Below are positions 20,560 through 32,624 of a DNA stretch of 64,000 bases, one piece after another. Each line of letters opens with the position of its first letter. The first letter of the stretch is position 1. The DNA lies in the NCBI GenBank assembly GCA_022701365.1, contig JAKUHH010000142.1:1-64000 (forward strand). Direction: 5' to 3'. The position numbers were made by a program, and so were the translations under genes. This stretch comes from Mycocentrospora acerina (lineage: Eukaryota; Ascomycota; Dothideomycetes; Pleosporales). Under the pieces are notes generated by a model. That model was not told the origin of the DNA, did no database searches, and worked only from the letters and a program-made list of their open reading frames with translations.

Positions 20560-23410
20560 ATTACTTTGTAGTAGGAAAAAAAGTGGCGAGGCAGATGGGG
20601 GTGGTATTTCTTCCTCCGTCCGTCTTCTTTGCCTGCACTGGGTGAGGGGGTGTGTTGGGTTGGGGAGTTCTAAAGTTTTGCATGGATTTTATATAGATGT
20701 GGGTGCTGGCTTCTGGATGGGGTGGGATCGATGAACGGATGGATGCATTCTGGCTGAGAGGATGGAGAGCAGGTTAAGATATCTTTTGGAGAGATAGTGA
20801 TTTGTTTCTAGAATGTGTGGGGAGGGAGTGGAAATGAAAATGGGATGTTTGAATAGTCTTGGTGCTGTATCTTGGAATGTGCTACAGAGGAGCAGTCACT
20901 GTTCAGTTGATTTGCTGGGTCAATGGAGACGAGGAGAGGGAAGCGGCTTGGGAAGGGGCCGAGGGCTGACCCAAGGTGAGCCGCTAGGAATCTTCAGTGC
21001 AGAGGTGTAGGTGCCGAAGATAAGCTGGATGAATGGGAATGGATGTAATGTGTCAGTGGCTTGAGATTCTATCCAAGTGAAAACCCGAAGATGGGACCGA
21101 TGACTGAGAAATCCGAGATAACAATGGGTACTATCAAGATACATGGCTGCAGTGCATATCTGGTTTGCCGGACTGCAGCAGAAGGAAAGTGGCTTCTATG
21201 CTTCTTGCTGCACAAGGCGTATCGTTGACATTCATGACAGATCATACCTCGTGTTGTATATCTCTTGGTACTTCAGATAAGATATCTCGCTACGAGCAAG
21301 TGGCTCTCTGTTAGAGTCAGGCTGATAGGAGAGAGGCCCAAATCTATGCACGCTATAACATGTAAAAATACTCGCCCTGGAATAATGACGCGCATCGAGT
21401 TTCACAGCCCTGTTGTATCGGGTACAATCTTATCAAACGATACACATATTGCGCAAAATGTTGGTCCGGTGAGATCTCACAGCAAGCGCAGTCGCTTTGC
21501 GTGATATGGTGCGATGCAAGCCGTGCACTCGACGGGCCGACTCGGTAACGATAACATCAATATGCGGTTCATTGAAGAAGCGTGTGACATAGCGGTGAGC
21601 ACCTCATCGTTAACAACAGTGGTGTAGACAATTGACGCATTCTACCCCTAGAATACCGTATCTGGTCGAATGTATCGTGTTGTTTTATTAATACCGCGGC
21701 TCGTGTAGTCGTCTGTTTAGAGTTGCACTGATCGACGGGTCCCGCAGCGGGAATATGAGATCTGGAGTACTGGTCCATCCATCAAAATGGCTCATGCCAT
21801 GGCTCACACTTTGCTGGGGGATTTGAGAAGAGGGATTTGAAACAGGCTTTTTTGATGAAAGGTTGAGGCATTATCATGCTTGCCTCCCTTTGCATCTGCA
21901 TGCTGGTGGTGGCTATGACGAGTGATGACGGGGTGTAAGATCAGAGATGAGTCGCGCAGAGCGAATTTTTTTTCACATGCCCTGGTGAGTTACAGATTGT
22001 AGATTACGGAACGCTATGCCGATGCAAAGCAAATTCTCACGATGCAAAATCAAAGTCTTAATCAAGACAAACAGGAAGGTGGGTTTTGTGTGCGTGTGCA
22101 GCGTGTGCCTGGATGGCAGCGTGTGCCGAAGCTTCCGCGCTTGGTGGGCGTGCGCATGTGGGCTTCTCGGCCCCGCTCAAAAACGCCACCTCTGATCGCC
22201 AGCACCTGACATGTCGTGTCGTTAGAACGGCGGTACCTTTTTGCATCGTGACGTTTCGTTTAATGGTTCAGCGCAGCTTTGTACGTAATGTGGCAGTTCT
22301 GGACCGCGGGAAAGCTGGAACACCCATCACAAAGTTCCTCGAGACACCTGTTTGCGATGGCCAAAGAATGTCGTCGCCCCCGATGGAGCAGTGTTGCAGG
22401 TTCAACGGTGGTGGGTCCGTGACGCTGGGTCTGCGAATTTAGAACAACGCGTGTGTCGGGAGGACGACTTGGCAGAGAAGGAATGATCGAAAATGCGTGT
22501 GGGTAGAAATCTTGGCTGGCGGTTTCTAGCGGCTGAGGTTGGCAAATGAACGCTTTGAGCTGCAGATCGCAAAAGTCTAGAAATGGGCGCCCCCGTCGAC
22601 GTGCATGGACCCATCTACCGGTGTGAACCCAAAGGGAAAGTCTTGCAGAAACTTTGATGGCAGATTCGAGAAACGTGGTAGAGGCAGTGGGTTTACAGGT
22701 TGTCAAGATACGAAAAACGCATGCATGAGTGAAGTGTGTATCAAGCCAAGTCGTTATCAAGCAGATAAGACACGTCTCGTCGGAAAGGCACAGCGATTGT
22801 TGGTATTGATGCACGATCCATGCGTCCGCTGCTGGGGTACAACTGCAGCTTCGTCATACTCGACACGAATAACGATACTAGCTTGTGTCATGGCGTGTCT
22901 CCAATAACCATACTGCTAGATGGTACATGGACGTGGCGGGTCCTCAGTAACCGGATCATGCAACGGCGCTGGGCATTCAGTCATGAGGTTCCACCATGGG
23001 GTTGTCACGAGAAACGCCTCCAAGAAGCCATCGTGAGCACCGAGAGAAAAAAATTTGAAGCCAGTATATTCCCATGCCAAAAGTATCTGCCGTCCAGGGT
23101 ATTTGCATGCAGTAAGGCTAGGAGAAGAATGGCGCGTCAGCTGTGCCCCTGAAATCATGGCTTCCCCAGATTTTGTTTGGCTGGCTTCGGGTCTGGCGGT
23201 GTGTGGAGAATGTCAGAAAATGGCGCAGGGCGGAGCCTGGCTGAATCACTTCTGTGGACTAACACACCCTACGCCAATTAAGATGCAAACATTATGGCTA
23301 TGATCGTGATATGGTGATGCGTACGTCCGTGTGTGCGCCTTATGCTGCCGTCGAGATGCGATTGGCGTGGTTTCTGGTTTGCGGTGTGGTCCTGGATCGT
23401 GAAACTTTCA

Positions 23411-23432
23411 AGGGGGCTCATCGTGTATAAAA
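23411..23432 (+). promoter_or_regulatory. STRE plus TATA box upstream of the small gene at 23600
   Basis: AGGGG at 23411-23415 matches the stress-response element bound by Msn2/4-type factors, and TATAAAA lies at 23426-23432. The TATA box is about 170 bp before the ATG at 23600, with a CA- and CT-rich leader between them. This arrangement is typical of inducible, strongly expressed fungal genes, unlike the TATA-less housekeeping promoters in the window. Confidence 0.6.
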
Positions 23433-23599
23433 CGATGGCTGACTGCCCGCCCCGATTGAGAAAGCAGATCAATCCCATACCTCATTTCGAAGCAACTCTA
23501 TTCATCCGACTTCAATATCAGTCCTCCTGAACAGCACATATCAACGTCAAACAACTATCCTTGTACAAACCTTGAACCACTACATCATCAGCATTCATC

Positions 23600-23950
23600 A
23601 TGCCGTCTCTATCATTTCACGCTCCCTCGCCTAAATCTTCCCCCTCATCTTCTCCTACTTTGTCGCCTGCCCTGTCGGCTACGCCGTCGATAGTTCTTCA
23701 TCCCTCATCGGGTATATTTGATCAACCAAACTAAGACTTTCCATCTAATCTCAGTGCAGGCGCCTCACCAAAGCGTGAGCTACACAAGGCAAAAGAAGAC
23801 GCCGCGGAAGCATATCGCTACCGTTACGCGCAGTATCTCGCAGCTACATTCAGCATGTCGATACAAGCTGCGCTGGCCGAGGCTGATAGCCAGCTGGCAC
23901 CTCGTCGCTCATCGAGTCTGTCCGAGGCAGAGTCGTTTAGGATGATTTGA
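23600..23950 (+). CDS. Small spliced protein, 100 residues, unknown function
   Basis: Exons 23600-23711 and 23760-23950 join across a 48-bp intron (GGTATATT...GTGCAG). The junction codon GGC is split 1/2 and the frame then stays open to TGA, which supports the model. The first 38 residues are Ser/Pro-rich (MPSLSFHAPSPKSSPSSSPT). The second exon gives a charged, helical-looking stretch, ELHKAKEDAAEAYRYRYAQY, then AATFSMSIQAALAEAD and a Ser-rich tail ending ESFRMI. No signal peptide or transmembrane helix is seen. I do not recognise the family. The STRE/TATA promoter suggests expression under stress or during development. Confidence 0.68.
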
Positions 23951-25342
23951 GATGCTGAGGGCGGTGGTTGACGAGAAATAACGACTTTACGAATTCACCT
24001 GAGAAGGATAATAAGCATTGGATATGGGGTTTCTGGCGCACACTGGTCGTCATCGGAATTAAAAAGTTGCTGTTCTTTCGACTCTTCCTTGTGATGTCGG
24101 AGCTTGACTCCCTTACTAACCTCATCTTGAAACTATGATGATTGGTTGGCTCCTCAATGCCGCGGAGCCTCGAAGTACGTGATGATGAGCTCACGTGTTG
24201 TCAGCATAGACGGCTGAACCATGGTGGAGAGATGGCACGAGCTGCGAAGCCTTTGTGTGGTTGATACTGACACTGACACTGACACTGACACTGACGCGAT
24301 GTGGTACTACCGTACTACGGAACCCCACCTTTCTGAAAATACGTTGTGGAGACGCGACTCTCCCCTGTCGGCCCTACCCCTCATTTTCAACGACGTCCGA
24401 TCAGAGATGGGCTCTCTGTATCCTCTACCTAGTCTTGTCGACATATACTCCTCTGCTTGGACGTCTTCGCTTTGATCCTTCGCAGCTATTTTTTACTCCG
24501 GAAGCTGGGTACGCCCCGCCTCGATATCCTAATTGGAACTGTAAAAGCGTTGATGAGACGTCGATTTCTAGTGTAAACTCTGGGCGCTGCACAACCTCCG
24601 CACTGGTATCGGCACCCAACAGTCTGTGAGAGGCTTCATTGGTGGCACAGCAGTATCCTCATCCCGACCAGTTACACCTATTGTGGCGAGCACCACCATG
24701 TTTGCTTGCGCAATCGCTGCTGACGCAATATCATGGACCACTAATAACGCAATGTGTGACATCTGTCATCTTCAAAATTATTACTAATCTGTTAAGATAA
24801 AGCCCTCTTGCTCTCTATGGATATTAAAACACCGATTCAATACAGTGCGACTATCCAGATAACTACTTTACATGGCTCTCGAAACGAACAAATAAGTCTA
24901 CTCGGCATTGGGGCTGTGCAAACCGACGTTGCTAGGAAAATCCGGGAAGCGGCACTGTTTTCTTGGAGCCGTCAGCCAAGATTCTTGTTCTTTTGACAAT
25001 GAACACCAAAGACATTTTGTATATTACAGAGATGTTACTGCTGGCTCTGTTCTGGGAACATTTATTGCGGCTGCTAGACGAAAAATCGTCTTCTTTAGAT
25101 TTGCGAATCCTTATCTGCAAAACGTTATGCGACATGCTCCAAACGAGTGGTGAGTGTTGGCGATTGCGTCCTGAATGGCGAGTAATTCCAAGCCTTGGAT
25201 GGACCCACGTAAGCCCCACGTAGCTTGTCTGGTACGCGTGACCCCTCCCATCTTGGATAAAGAAATGGGTATAACTTCCACGTCGAGTGCCACATTACTG
25301 CCTCCACAACAACAGCACCACGGTGTCTTTTTACATACTTGA
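23951..25342. other. Gene-free stretch before the cation ATPase gene
   Basis: 1.4 kb with short motif-free ORFs only. It contains a hexanucleotide run of ACTGAC type at 24262-24295. The last few hundred bases form the promoter of the ATPase gene. Confidence 0.5.
24262..24295. repeat. (CACTGA)n hexanucleotide repeat
   Basis: About five tandem hexamers, intergenic. Confidence 0.8.
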
Positions 25343-28300
25343 ATGGGTGAAACTGTCCTGCCTACCGTCGAGGAGACCGCTCCTCAGGAAACTGAACCCC
25401 CTATAGGTGGTTTAAATGGGATAAATACTACAAACCATCAACGGCCACTCCAGCCAAATCAAGTTCATGGCGATACTCCGCCTACGCTTCACGCACCGCA
25501 CACCCTCACCTTTGAAGAAGTTGCAGAGGCACTGCGTGTAGATATCAAGTGAGACAAGCATATGTTGCATTGAACGTCTCGTGCAACAGCTAACCCTCGT
25601 AGCCATGGACTCAGCACCGCTGAAGCAGAATCTCGCCTTCAGCTCTATGGACCTAACAAGGTTAAAGGAGCTGAAGGGCTATCCATGTGGAAGATTCTCA
25701 TGAGGCAGATATCGAATAGTCTTACCTTCGTTCTCATCATTGTCATGGCCATCAGTTTCGGTATCGATGACTACATTGAAGGCGGTGTCATCACTGCAGT
25801 CATTTGTTTGAACATCATTGTTGGATTCTGGCAAGACTACCGTGCTGAAAAGACGATTGAGTCCCTTAAAAAGCTCACTGCTCCAGAAGCAACTGTCACT
25901 CGCAGTGGCATCATGGATGTTAAAGTCAAAGCAATTGACCTTGTTCCTGGTGACATTGTCCAGCTGAATGTTGGCAGCATCGTGCCTGCCGACATCCGCC
26001 TGATTGACGGCGTCAACGCCTTTACTAACGAAGCTTTTCTCACAGGAGAATCCATTCCTGTAGAGAAGACACCCCTGAAAAAATTCGACGACGATGACAT
26101 TGCCACTGGTGATCGGACCAACCTTGCATTCTCGGGCAGCGAGATGACCTCGGGACGATGCCGTGGTATTGTTGTTGCTACAGCTATGGAGACTGAAGTA
26201 GGAAAGATTGCCACCATGCTTCGTCAAAAGAAAGACGATGGCCCGCAATCTCAAAGCTTTTTTGTTAGATTGGGGAGGAGATTCGTTCGTGGCCTGAGAA
26301 CCATCCTCGGTCTCGTAGGAACTCCTCTCCAGATCACCTTGAGTAAATTCGCTCTCTTGCTGTTTGGTCTTGCTATCCTCCTTGCCATTATTGTCTTCTC
26401 CGCAAGCAAATGGGAAGTAGATGGCGAGGTTCTTATCTATGGTATTTGTGTAGCCGTCGCCGTTATCCCCGAATCGCTCATTGCGGTTCTTACAATCACT
26501 ATTGCCGTTGGCGGTAAAGCAATGGCCAAGGCTCACGTCATTACCAGGGTCCAGTCTGCCATCGAAGCTGTGGGTGGTGTTACCAACATTTGCTCTGACA
26601 AGACTGGAACTCTTACTCAAGGTCGCATGGTTACCCGAAAGGCTCTCATTCAGGGCGTCGGCACAATTTCCATCGACGCCATCACCGATCCTTTCGACCC
26701 CAGAAGCGGCCATGTCACCCTCAATGGTGAGCTTTTAGGTTTAGACAGGTACCAGCCAAACACTTCACTCGCTCGATTCCTACGTACTGTTGCTTTGTGC
26801 AACAACTCCAAGGTCCAAGCACCATCTGAGACGAGGATTGAAGAGAAGAATGATGCTGCAGACCGCAGCATCAGTGATGACGATCGTGACACCGATGGTT
26901 CCACGATTCAATCCGTTACGATCTCCCCTGCCTCAGGACCATCGTCTGGTCCATGGATAGCACATGGAGAGCCAACTGAAATTGCGCTTCATGTTCTTGC
27001 TTCCCGGTTCAACATGGGTAAAGAGGACTTGCTAAGGGGACTCAACATCTCTCTCGCCACCGAATTCTCCTTTGACTCAACGGTCAAGAAGATGACAGTC
27101 GTCTACAAAGACAACTACAACGGCAATATGGACGTTTATACCAAGGGTGCTACTGAATTCATGCTTCCAGTCCTCAATGTTTCTGAAAAGCAGAGGGAAG
27201 AAATTCTGCAGGCGGCTGAGGTTATGGCCAACGAAGGCCTGCGTGTTCTCTGCGTCGCTCACAAGATGCTCCCCTCTGGTACTGATATCCACGAACGCGC
27301 CTTGGTCGAAGACAACTTGGACTATATCGGCCTCGTTGCCATCTATGATCCGCCTCGTCTAGAGACTAGAGGCGCTGTCCGCGAATGTAAGGTTGCTGGC
27401 ATCACCGTGCACATGCTTACCGGTGATCATCCCGGTACTGCGCGAGCCATTGCCAAAGACGTCGATATCATCGACGACAACACCCCAGATTCAGCCGTCA
27501 TGATCGCGAGAGATTTTGATCAGATGACTGAAGAACAGATAGACAACATGGAAACCCTGCCTCTAGTCATTGCCAGATGTAGCCCTAAGACCAAGGTCAA
27601 GATGGTACAGGCTTTACATAGAAGGCAGCGTTTCTGTGTTATGACCGGTGATGGTGTCAACGACTCCCCTGCCCTCAAGCAAGCTAATGTTGGTATGGCT
27701 ATGGGCACTGGAAGTGATGTTGCTAAAGATGCCGCTGAAATGGTGCTCACTGACGACAACTTCGCCTCAATTGTGAAAGCAGTCGAGGAAGGTCGACGCT
27801 TGTTCGATAATATCCAAAAAGTAAGACACGTCACTCTTCGATAACTATTTCACACGCTAACAACCCACAGTTCTTGATGCATCTCCTCATCTCCAACATC
27901 GCCCAAGTCATCCTCCTCCTCATTGGTCTTGCCTTCAAGGACAACGACAACCATTCCGTCTTCCCGCTGTCTCCCATTGAAATCCTCTGGGTCAACCTCA
28001 TCACCTCCTCCTTCCTCGCCATCGGCCTTGGTCTCGAAGAGTCACAGACAGACAGCATGTTGCGCCCACCTCGCGACGTCAAATCCGGTGTCTTCTCCAC
28101 AGAACTCATAACCGACAAATTTATCTATGGCTTCTTCATGGGCTCCCTCTGTCTCTTCTCCTTTGCCATTGTCGGGTACGTCGGCCCTGGTGGCGGCGAC
28201 CTGGGCTCCGGCTGCAACGAAAGCTACAACTCCACATGCGATGTTGTTTTCCGTGCCCGCGCTACAACATACGCTACAATTACCCTGCTCCTACTGGTCA

Positions 28301-28683
28301 CCGCCTGGGAAGTCAAGCACTTTGCCCGCTCGCTGTTCAACATGTATCCCCATGCGGACATGGGCGTGCCACGCGGTCTATCCATCTTCCCTACGCTCTG
28401 GCGCAACCGCTTCCTCTTCTTCGCTGTCATCGCGGGACTGGTCATGATGTTCCCGATTGTGTACATTCCTGTCATCAATGAGAAGGTGTTTAAGCATAAG
28501 GCTATCACTTGGGAGTGGGGCGTTAGCTTCGGCTGCGTGGTCATTTACATCTCGGCGATTGAGACTTGGAAAATGATCAAGCGAAGGTGTGGCATTTGGA
28601 GTGGTGCGCATAAAATTGTTAGTAGAGAGGATGCTGAGGCCAGAGCGGGGCTGGCTGTTAGTAGTGTGAGGGAGAAGCAGTAG
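25343..28683 (+). CDS. ENA-type (P-type IID) Na+/K+-exporting ATPase
   Basis: Three exons, 25343-25548, 25603-27820 and 27871-28683, with 54-bp and 50-bp introns, give 1078 residues. Family hallmarks in order: the N-terminal cation-ATPase segment NHGLSTAEAESRLQLYGPN, dephosphorylation motif TGES at 216-219, phosphorylation site D401 in CSDKTGTLTQG, hinge TGDGVND at 750-756, and about nine or ten hydrophobic helices. Length and the region around GCNESYNSTCDVVFRARATTYATIT match fungal ENA pumps rather than the SERCA or animal Na,K-ATPase groups. ENA pumps expel Na+ or K+ at the plasma membrane (some act internally) and are needed for growth at high salt and high pH. The last five helices are coded by the third exon. 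Confidence 0.9.
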
Positions 28684-29011
28684 GCTTGTGTGAAGGGGTA
28701 AAATGAGATGAGATGAGACGGTGGAGGATGCACAACAAATTGTCAACGGGGGAGTTTTTCTCCTACTCTTTGTCTTTATCACTCTCCTTGGATTGACCCT
28801 TGGTCTGTCATTTCTGGTCCTAGTCCTAGTCTTGATTAACTCCTCACACTCATTACATAGCGCTGATTTGATGTAGTCATCGAGAAAATAAACTCAACTT
28901 GGTCACTCATTTACACTTATCTTCCTCCTCTCAATCTCCCCACCCATATCCCTTTTGTCCTCTTCTTTCCCAACTTTTGTTCCTTCCCAACTTTCGTTCC
29001 TTCCTCCCCCC
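28684..29011. other. Convergent 3' region
   Basis: 328 bp between the ATPase stop and the end of the small minus-strand gene. It is CT-rich with possible polyadenylation sites; no gene is seen. Confidence 0.5.
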
Positions 29012-29336
29012 TCACGTCCTCGTCACATTACTAATCCGATCCATACTCGTCTCCTTCCCAATCTCCACATGCGTACCCTCTACATGTCCATGACCATCCG
29101 TTTGCTCCAGCGGCCCGTGGCCTTTACTCTCCTCCGTGCTATCATTGCGGAAAGGCTTCTTGAGAGCCTCTTTGATTTTCGAAGCGGTAGAAGGTTGAGC
29201 TTCTATGAGAATAAACGTCAGACAAGTATAAGAGGAACAACGTAGTGGTAGCAACATCAAAAGCAAGAGCCAAGGAAAATTATGTACCATGCGCAGCCTC
29301 TTTTATAAATTCCGGAGAGGGGTTTTGATTGGACAT
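29012..29336 (-). CDS. Small spliced protein, 79 residues, unknown function
   Basis: Exons 29336-29288 and 29202-29012 join over an 85-bp intron (GTACAT...CTCATAG). The split codon becomes Glu and the frame remains open to the stop. The product starts MSNQNPSPEFIKEAAHEAQP, has a basic helix ASKIKEALKKPFRND, and ends in a His/Gly-rich, polar tail (HGPLEQTDGHGHVEGTHVEI...). It is hydrophilic, with no targeting signal or membrane helix, and likely disordered. I do not know the family. The tail resembles stress-associated hydrophilic proteins only in composition. Its convergent end lies close to the ENA ATPase gene. Confidence 0.65.
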
Positions 29337-29849
29337 TTTCTTTCTTATTGGTGCGAGTACGGTCGATAGTAAGGTACTGAGATTGGGGATTGGTGTAGCC
29401 GTTGAAATGTTTTCTTCTTCTTCCTAAGATGTGTTATAGACCGTGACACAAGAAATACGTAGAGGTTTATTTCCCCAGAGGGCTTGAGCAGAGGCGTCAA
29501 AATGGATTGGACAGGGAATTCCGGGATGACAGGGTATGATAAATCAAGGGGATACGGTTATAGCGGCGGCGTCTGGCTGGCTGACGTCACTTTACATCTG
29601 TGGGTTCCATTGTTGTGTCGGGCGCGGGGCCGCCCCACGCTATTGGAAAGATGTGAGGTTTGTAGGTTTGTGTGAGTTGTCGGATAGGTAGTGGCGCGCT
29701 AGACAAGTGTGTTGTATTCAAGACTAGTTGTGTGATAGGTGGAATGGTGTGCAAGACCGACTGCACGTTGTTTGAATGTTATGTTACTTCGTTGAGATGT
29801 TTCTCTACAAGAAGACTATGTTTACAGCTAAGAATTGTGATTATATGCT
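29337..29849. other. Intergenic, no gene seen
   Basis: 513 bp holding the promoter of the 79-residue gene and the 3' end of the WDR89-like gene. ORFs here carry no motif. Confidence 0.5.
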
Positions 29850-31250
29850 TTAGTAGGGATTGTATCTGATTTTCTTCTCGTCTCCGCCTTTACGCTTCTC
29901 TTTCTTGTCTTTTCGCTTTTCCTTGCGGTCCTTGCTTTTCTTTGTGGGTTCGGCTGAGTCGTCAATGTCCATTGTTTCGCTGTCTGAGGACTTCCAAGCC
30001 CGGATGTGGCCGTCTTCGCCGCAGGTGTATGTTGTGCGGGTCTGTGGGTCATTAGCAAGAGCATTAGGGGGAGGGTTGTTTGGAGGACTAACGTGGACGT
30101 CTGTGTAAAGGTCGCGAACGATTTCTTCACCATGGGCGCTGGGGATACGGATAGTTTTGTTGAGATTGAATTGGTAGTCCAAGGGGCCATTAGAAGCCTT
30201 GTGCAATGGAATAAGATCGAAACGATTCTCGCTGGGTTTGATTAGTATAATGCGTGCATGGTTGAGGATTGAGTTGCATACCTATGCTTCCCTGCTGCGA
30301 CATATGCCTCGCTGCCTACCCAATGCATTTTCGCGAGATACTCGCATCCTAATGCCTCCCTTACGTCGCCAAATGCTTTTGGTGCGGGCTCTTCGTCTTC
30401 CTCCTTCTGGCTCTGCAGAGCGTGGAAGCTCATCGTTTCGTCAGTACCTAGCGCAAATATATCTGTGCTTGGGTACATGAAGCCTGCATGCGCAATAGCG
30501 GAGCCATGATTGATAACTTGGTACAAGGCGTCTTCTTCCTCAGCCTGCGATACGTCGAAGATGTTAACTAGGCCATCTGTGCTAGACGAAAGAAGAAGGG
30601 TAGGGAGTGTTGGATGTAAGGCGAGGGAGGTGACGGTGTCGGTGTGAGATTCTATCAGAGAAAGGGTGGGAATTGAGGGATTGCGCTGATCCCTATAATT
30701 CGATTAGTATATTGTTCTGTGGTTCACAGCATTCCTTGCGGTGTCTGCGTACCAAACGTAGACGGGTGAAACGCCGGCTCCATCTTCTGGGTTTTCAATA
30801 CCCGCTGCAATGAAGCTCCTCTCAGCGTCGCATACGAGTGACGAGATGAGTTTATGAGCTGTGATTCGTATCAGCGTTGAATTCTTTGAACCCTGAAATG
30901 AAATATTGCATACGGCTCTCGATCTCCAGAACCTTTTTCTTGCTCCTCTTGTCCCAGAACCTGACAAGTCCGTCTCTTCCTGCTGTCGCAACTATGTTGC
31001 TTGGCAGATCATTGGCTCGCTCAAGACATGTGACTTTCTGGTTTACATTTTTTACAAGGCCATCAGGGAGCAAGTTGAGCGTCGCAGGGTCCAGGAATCG
31101 CAGTGAGTCGTCCGAGGAAATGATCGCGAGCTGATCTGTCTGCGAGTATGTGAGCGGGTCCTGCCGCGCTGCCGTGGAGATGATTTTGTAGATGTAGGAG
31201 TTTGGCGAGAGCCCGGCACTGGAGCTGAATAGTGGTGCAAGAGAGGCCAT
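29850..31250 (-). CDS. WDR89-like WD40-repeat protein
   Basis: Five exons, 31250-30914, 30858-30753, 30692-30282, 30231-30093 and 30041-29850, give 394 residues. The fourth intron (30092-30042, 51 bp, GTTAGT...CCCACAG) is a multiple of three, so an unspliced form of 411 residues is also open; the spliced form joins DVH to TRTTYTCGEDG, the better fit. WD landmarks include TAGRDGLVRFWDKRS, YVWDQRNPSIPTL, SSSTDGLVNIFDV and TCGEDGHIRAWKS. The C-terminus is a lysine-rich nuclear-localisation-like tail (KKSKDRKEKRKDKKEKRKGG). The layout, with a WDxR box and the late GEDG blade, matches WDR89 proteins, whose role is poorly known; a nuclear or nucleolar location is inferred from the tail. The start is MASLAPLF at 31250. 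Confidence 0.82.
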
Positions 31251-32018
31251 TGTAAACTCCAGCAAATATTAATATCAGTTGTCACTCGGTTTGGGGTGGA
31301 GTCGGTCAGGTTATAGCATGAAGGCAGGTGAATGAGAAAATTTGCATCAAAGAAGCGTTACGACCGTCACCAACTGGTCAACGCTACTCAAACAACTGGC
31401 AACATGCCCAGTAGGCTTATGTTGCAGTGTCACGAAAGTGTGGTGTTTTTGACTCTTCACAAACGAACGGTGCTCTCTTGCACAATGACGCCTGAAAATT
31501 TGGCCGTCTTTTGTTGACACGTAGACGCGCACCGCAAAGCAGTTGCGTTGTCATTGGGACTGATAGGAGCGCTACACGGCGAAGTGCTTGTGCGTGTATC
31601 ACCATCCCCTTTCCACTCTACAAAGATATGTTGCCTTGATATGAAACTCATAGTAGCCATTGATTTTTGACTCGACGAGCGATTAACTACGGGCGTCTCT
31701 CGCAGAACTCTCAGAGCCCAGTCCACTGACATAACGCCAGCAGACAAATGGGCCGTCACTCCAACAAATCAGCGCTTGCGCTCATTGCCGGCGATATCGA
31801 GGTTCGTAGAGAGGAAGAGGGTTGCGAGCTGCGAAAAAATTTCGGGTGGGTAAAACCATGACTAAGCAGAAGTAATCTGACTGGCGCTGATTGGGTGGTG
31901 GGATGACGGCAGACCTCGGGTCGGGGCATGTTGGACGTTGGAGGTGTGAGCCGGGCGTCGACGACATCACAACGACTCACGACACCCTCGACTCCGCAAT
32001 CGACACACGCAGAGCGCA
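31251..32018. promoter_or_regulatory. Divergent promoter of the WDR89-like gene and sdhC
   Basis: 768 bp separate the two starts. No ORF looks coding and no TATA box is obvious. The stretch includes repeated GACGAC/TCGTCG bases near the sdhC leader. Confidence 0.5.
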
Positions 32019-32624
32019 ATGGCTTCCCAGCGAGTATTCCAACTTGGCCTGCGCCGGGCAGCGGCCCCCAGCTTCAAGGTCCAGCCCGCAGGACGCACTG
32101 TGCAGCGCCGGTACGGGAACCCATGACGGCAGCGCCATTGTCGACTGTTTCCCCCCGCACAACCTACTAACACCAACTGCAGATTTGCTGCCACCGAATC
32201 TGCCTCGCATTCGCAAGCCCAGGAAATCCTCGCCAAGCAGCGCATCAATCGCCCTGTCTCGCCCCACCTTTCCATCTACAAGCCGCAAGTCACCTGGATC
32301 GCCTCGTCGTTCAACCGCATAACTGGCGTTGCCCTCAGTGGCTCTCTCTACCTCTTTGGAATTGCGTACCTCGCCGCCCCTACCCTCGGATGGCACCTCG
32401 AGACTCAGTCCATGGTTGCAGCGGTCGCAGCATGGCCTCTGGCGGTTAAGCTTGGCCTGAAGAGCTTCTTCGCGTTTCCCTTCTTCTTCCACTCGTTCAA
32501 CGGACTAAGGCATTTGTCCTGGGACCTCGGTGTTGGATTCAAGAACGCGCAGGTCATCAAGACAGGATGGACAGCTATTGGATTGACCGTTGCCACCTCG
32601 TTGTACTACATCTTCTTCCAGTAA
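32019..32624 (+). CDS. sdhC: Succinate dehydrogenase cytochrome b560 subunit, mitochondrial
   Basis: Exons 32019-32110 and 32183-32624 with a 72-bp intron give 177 residues. The first 32 or so residues are a basic, Arg-rich mitochondrial presequence (SQRVFQLGLRRAAAPSFK). The mature part has the SDHC signature RPVSPHLSIYKPQVTWIASS, then NRITGVALSGSLYLFG, three hydrophobic helices, and the haem and quinone-site motif HSFNGLRHLSWD. It anchors complex II in the inner membrane and, with SdhD and SdhB, forms the ubiquinone site and haem b pocket. Residues N75, G79, H134 and S135, which are reported sites of SDHI-fungicide resistance in Pleosporales, are all in the unchanged state. Confidence 0.96.

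Larger units (their letters stand above)
19108..23599. other. 4.5-kb gene-free stretch rich in simple repeats
   Basis: Begins with the kinase 3' UTR. It holds many T runs, a CAGG run, a 16-bp minisatellite, GTTCAG/GTTCGG motifs near 20405-20440 and a TG run. From about 20.8 to 23.4 kb the DNA is ordinary in composition but I cannot support any gene; the largest frame (22260-22814, minus) has no recognisable motif. The final 200 bp is the promoter of the gene at 23600. Confidence 0.5.

Noticed and set aside
22260..22814. Minus-strand open frame of 184 codons
   Set aside because: No recognisable domain, signal or splice context; composition looks like chance.
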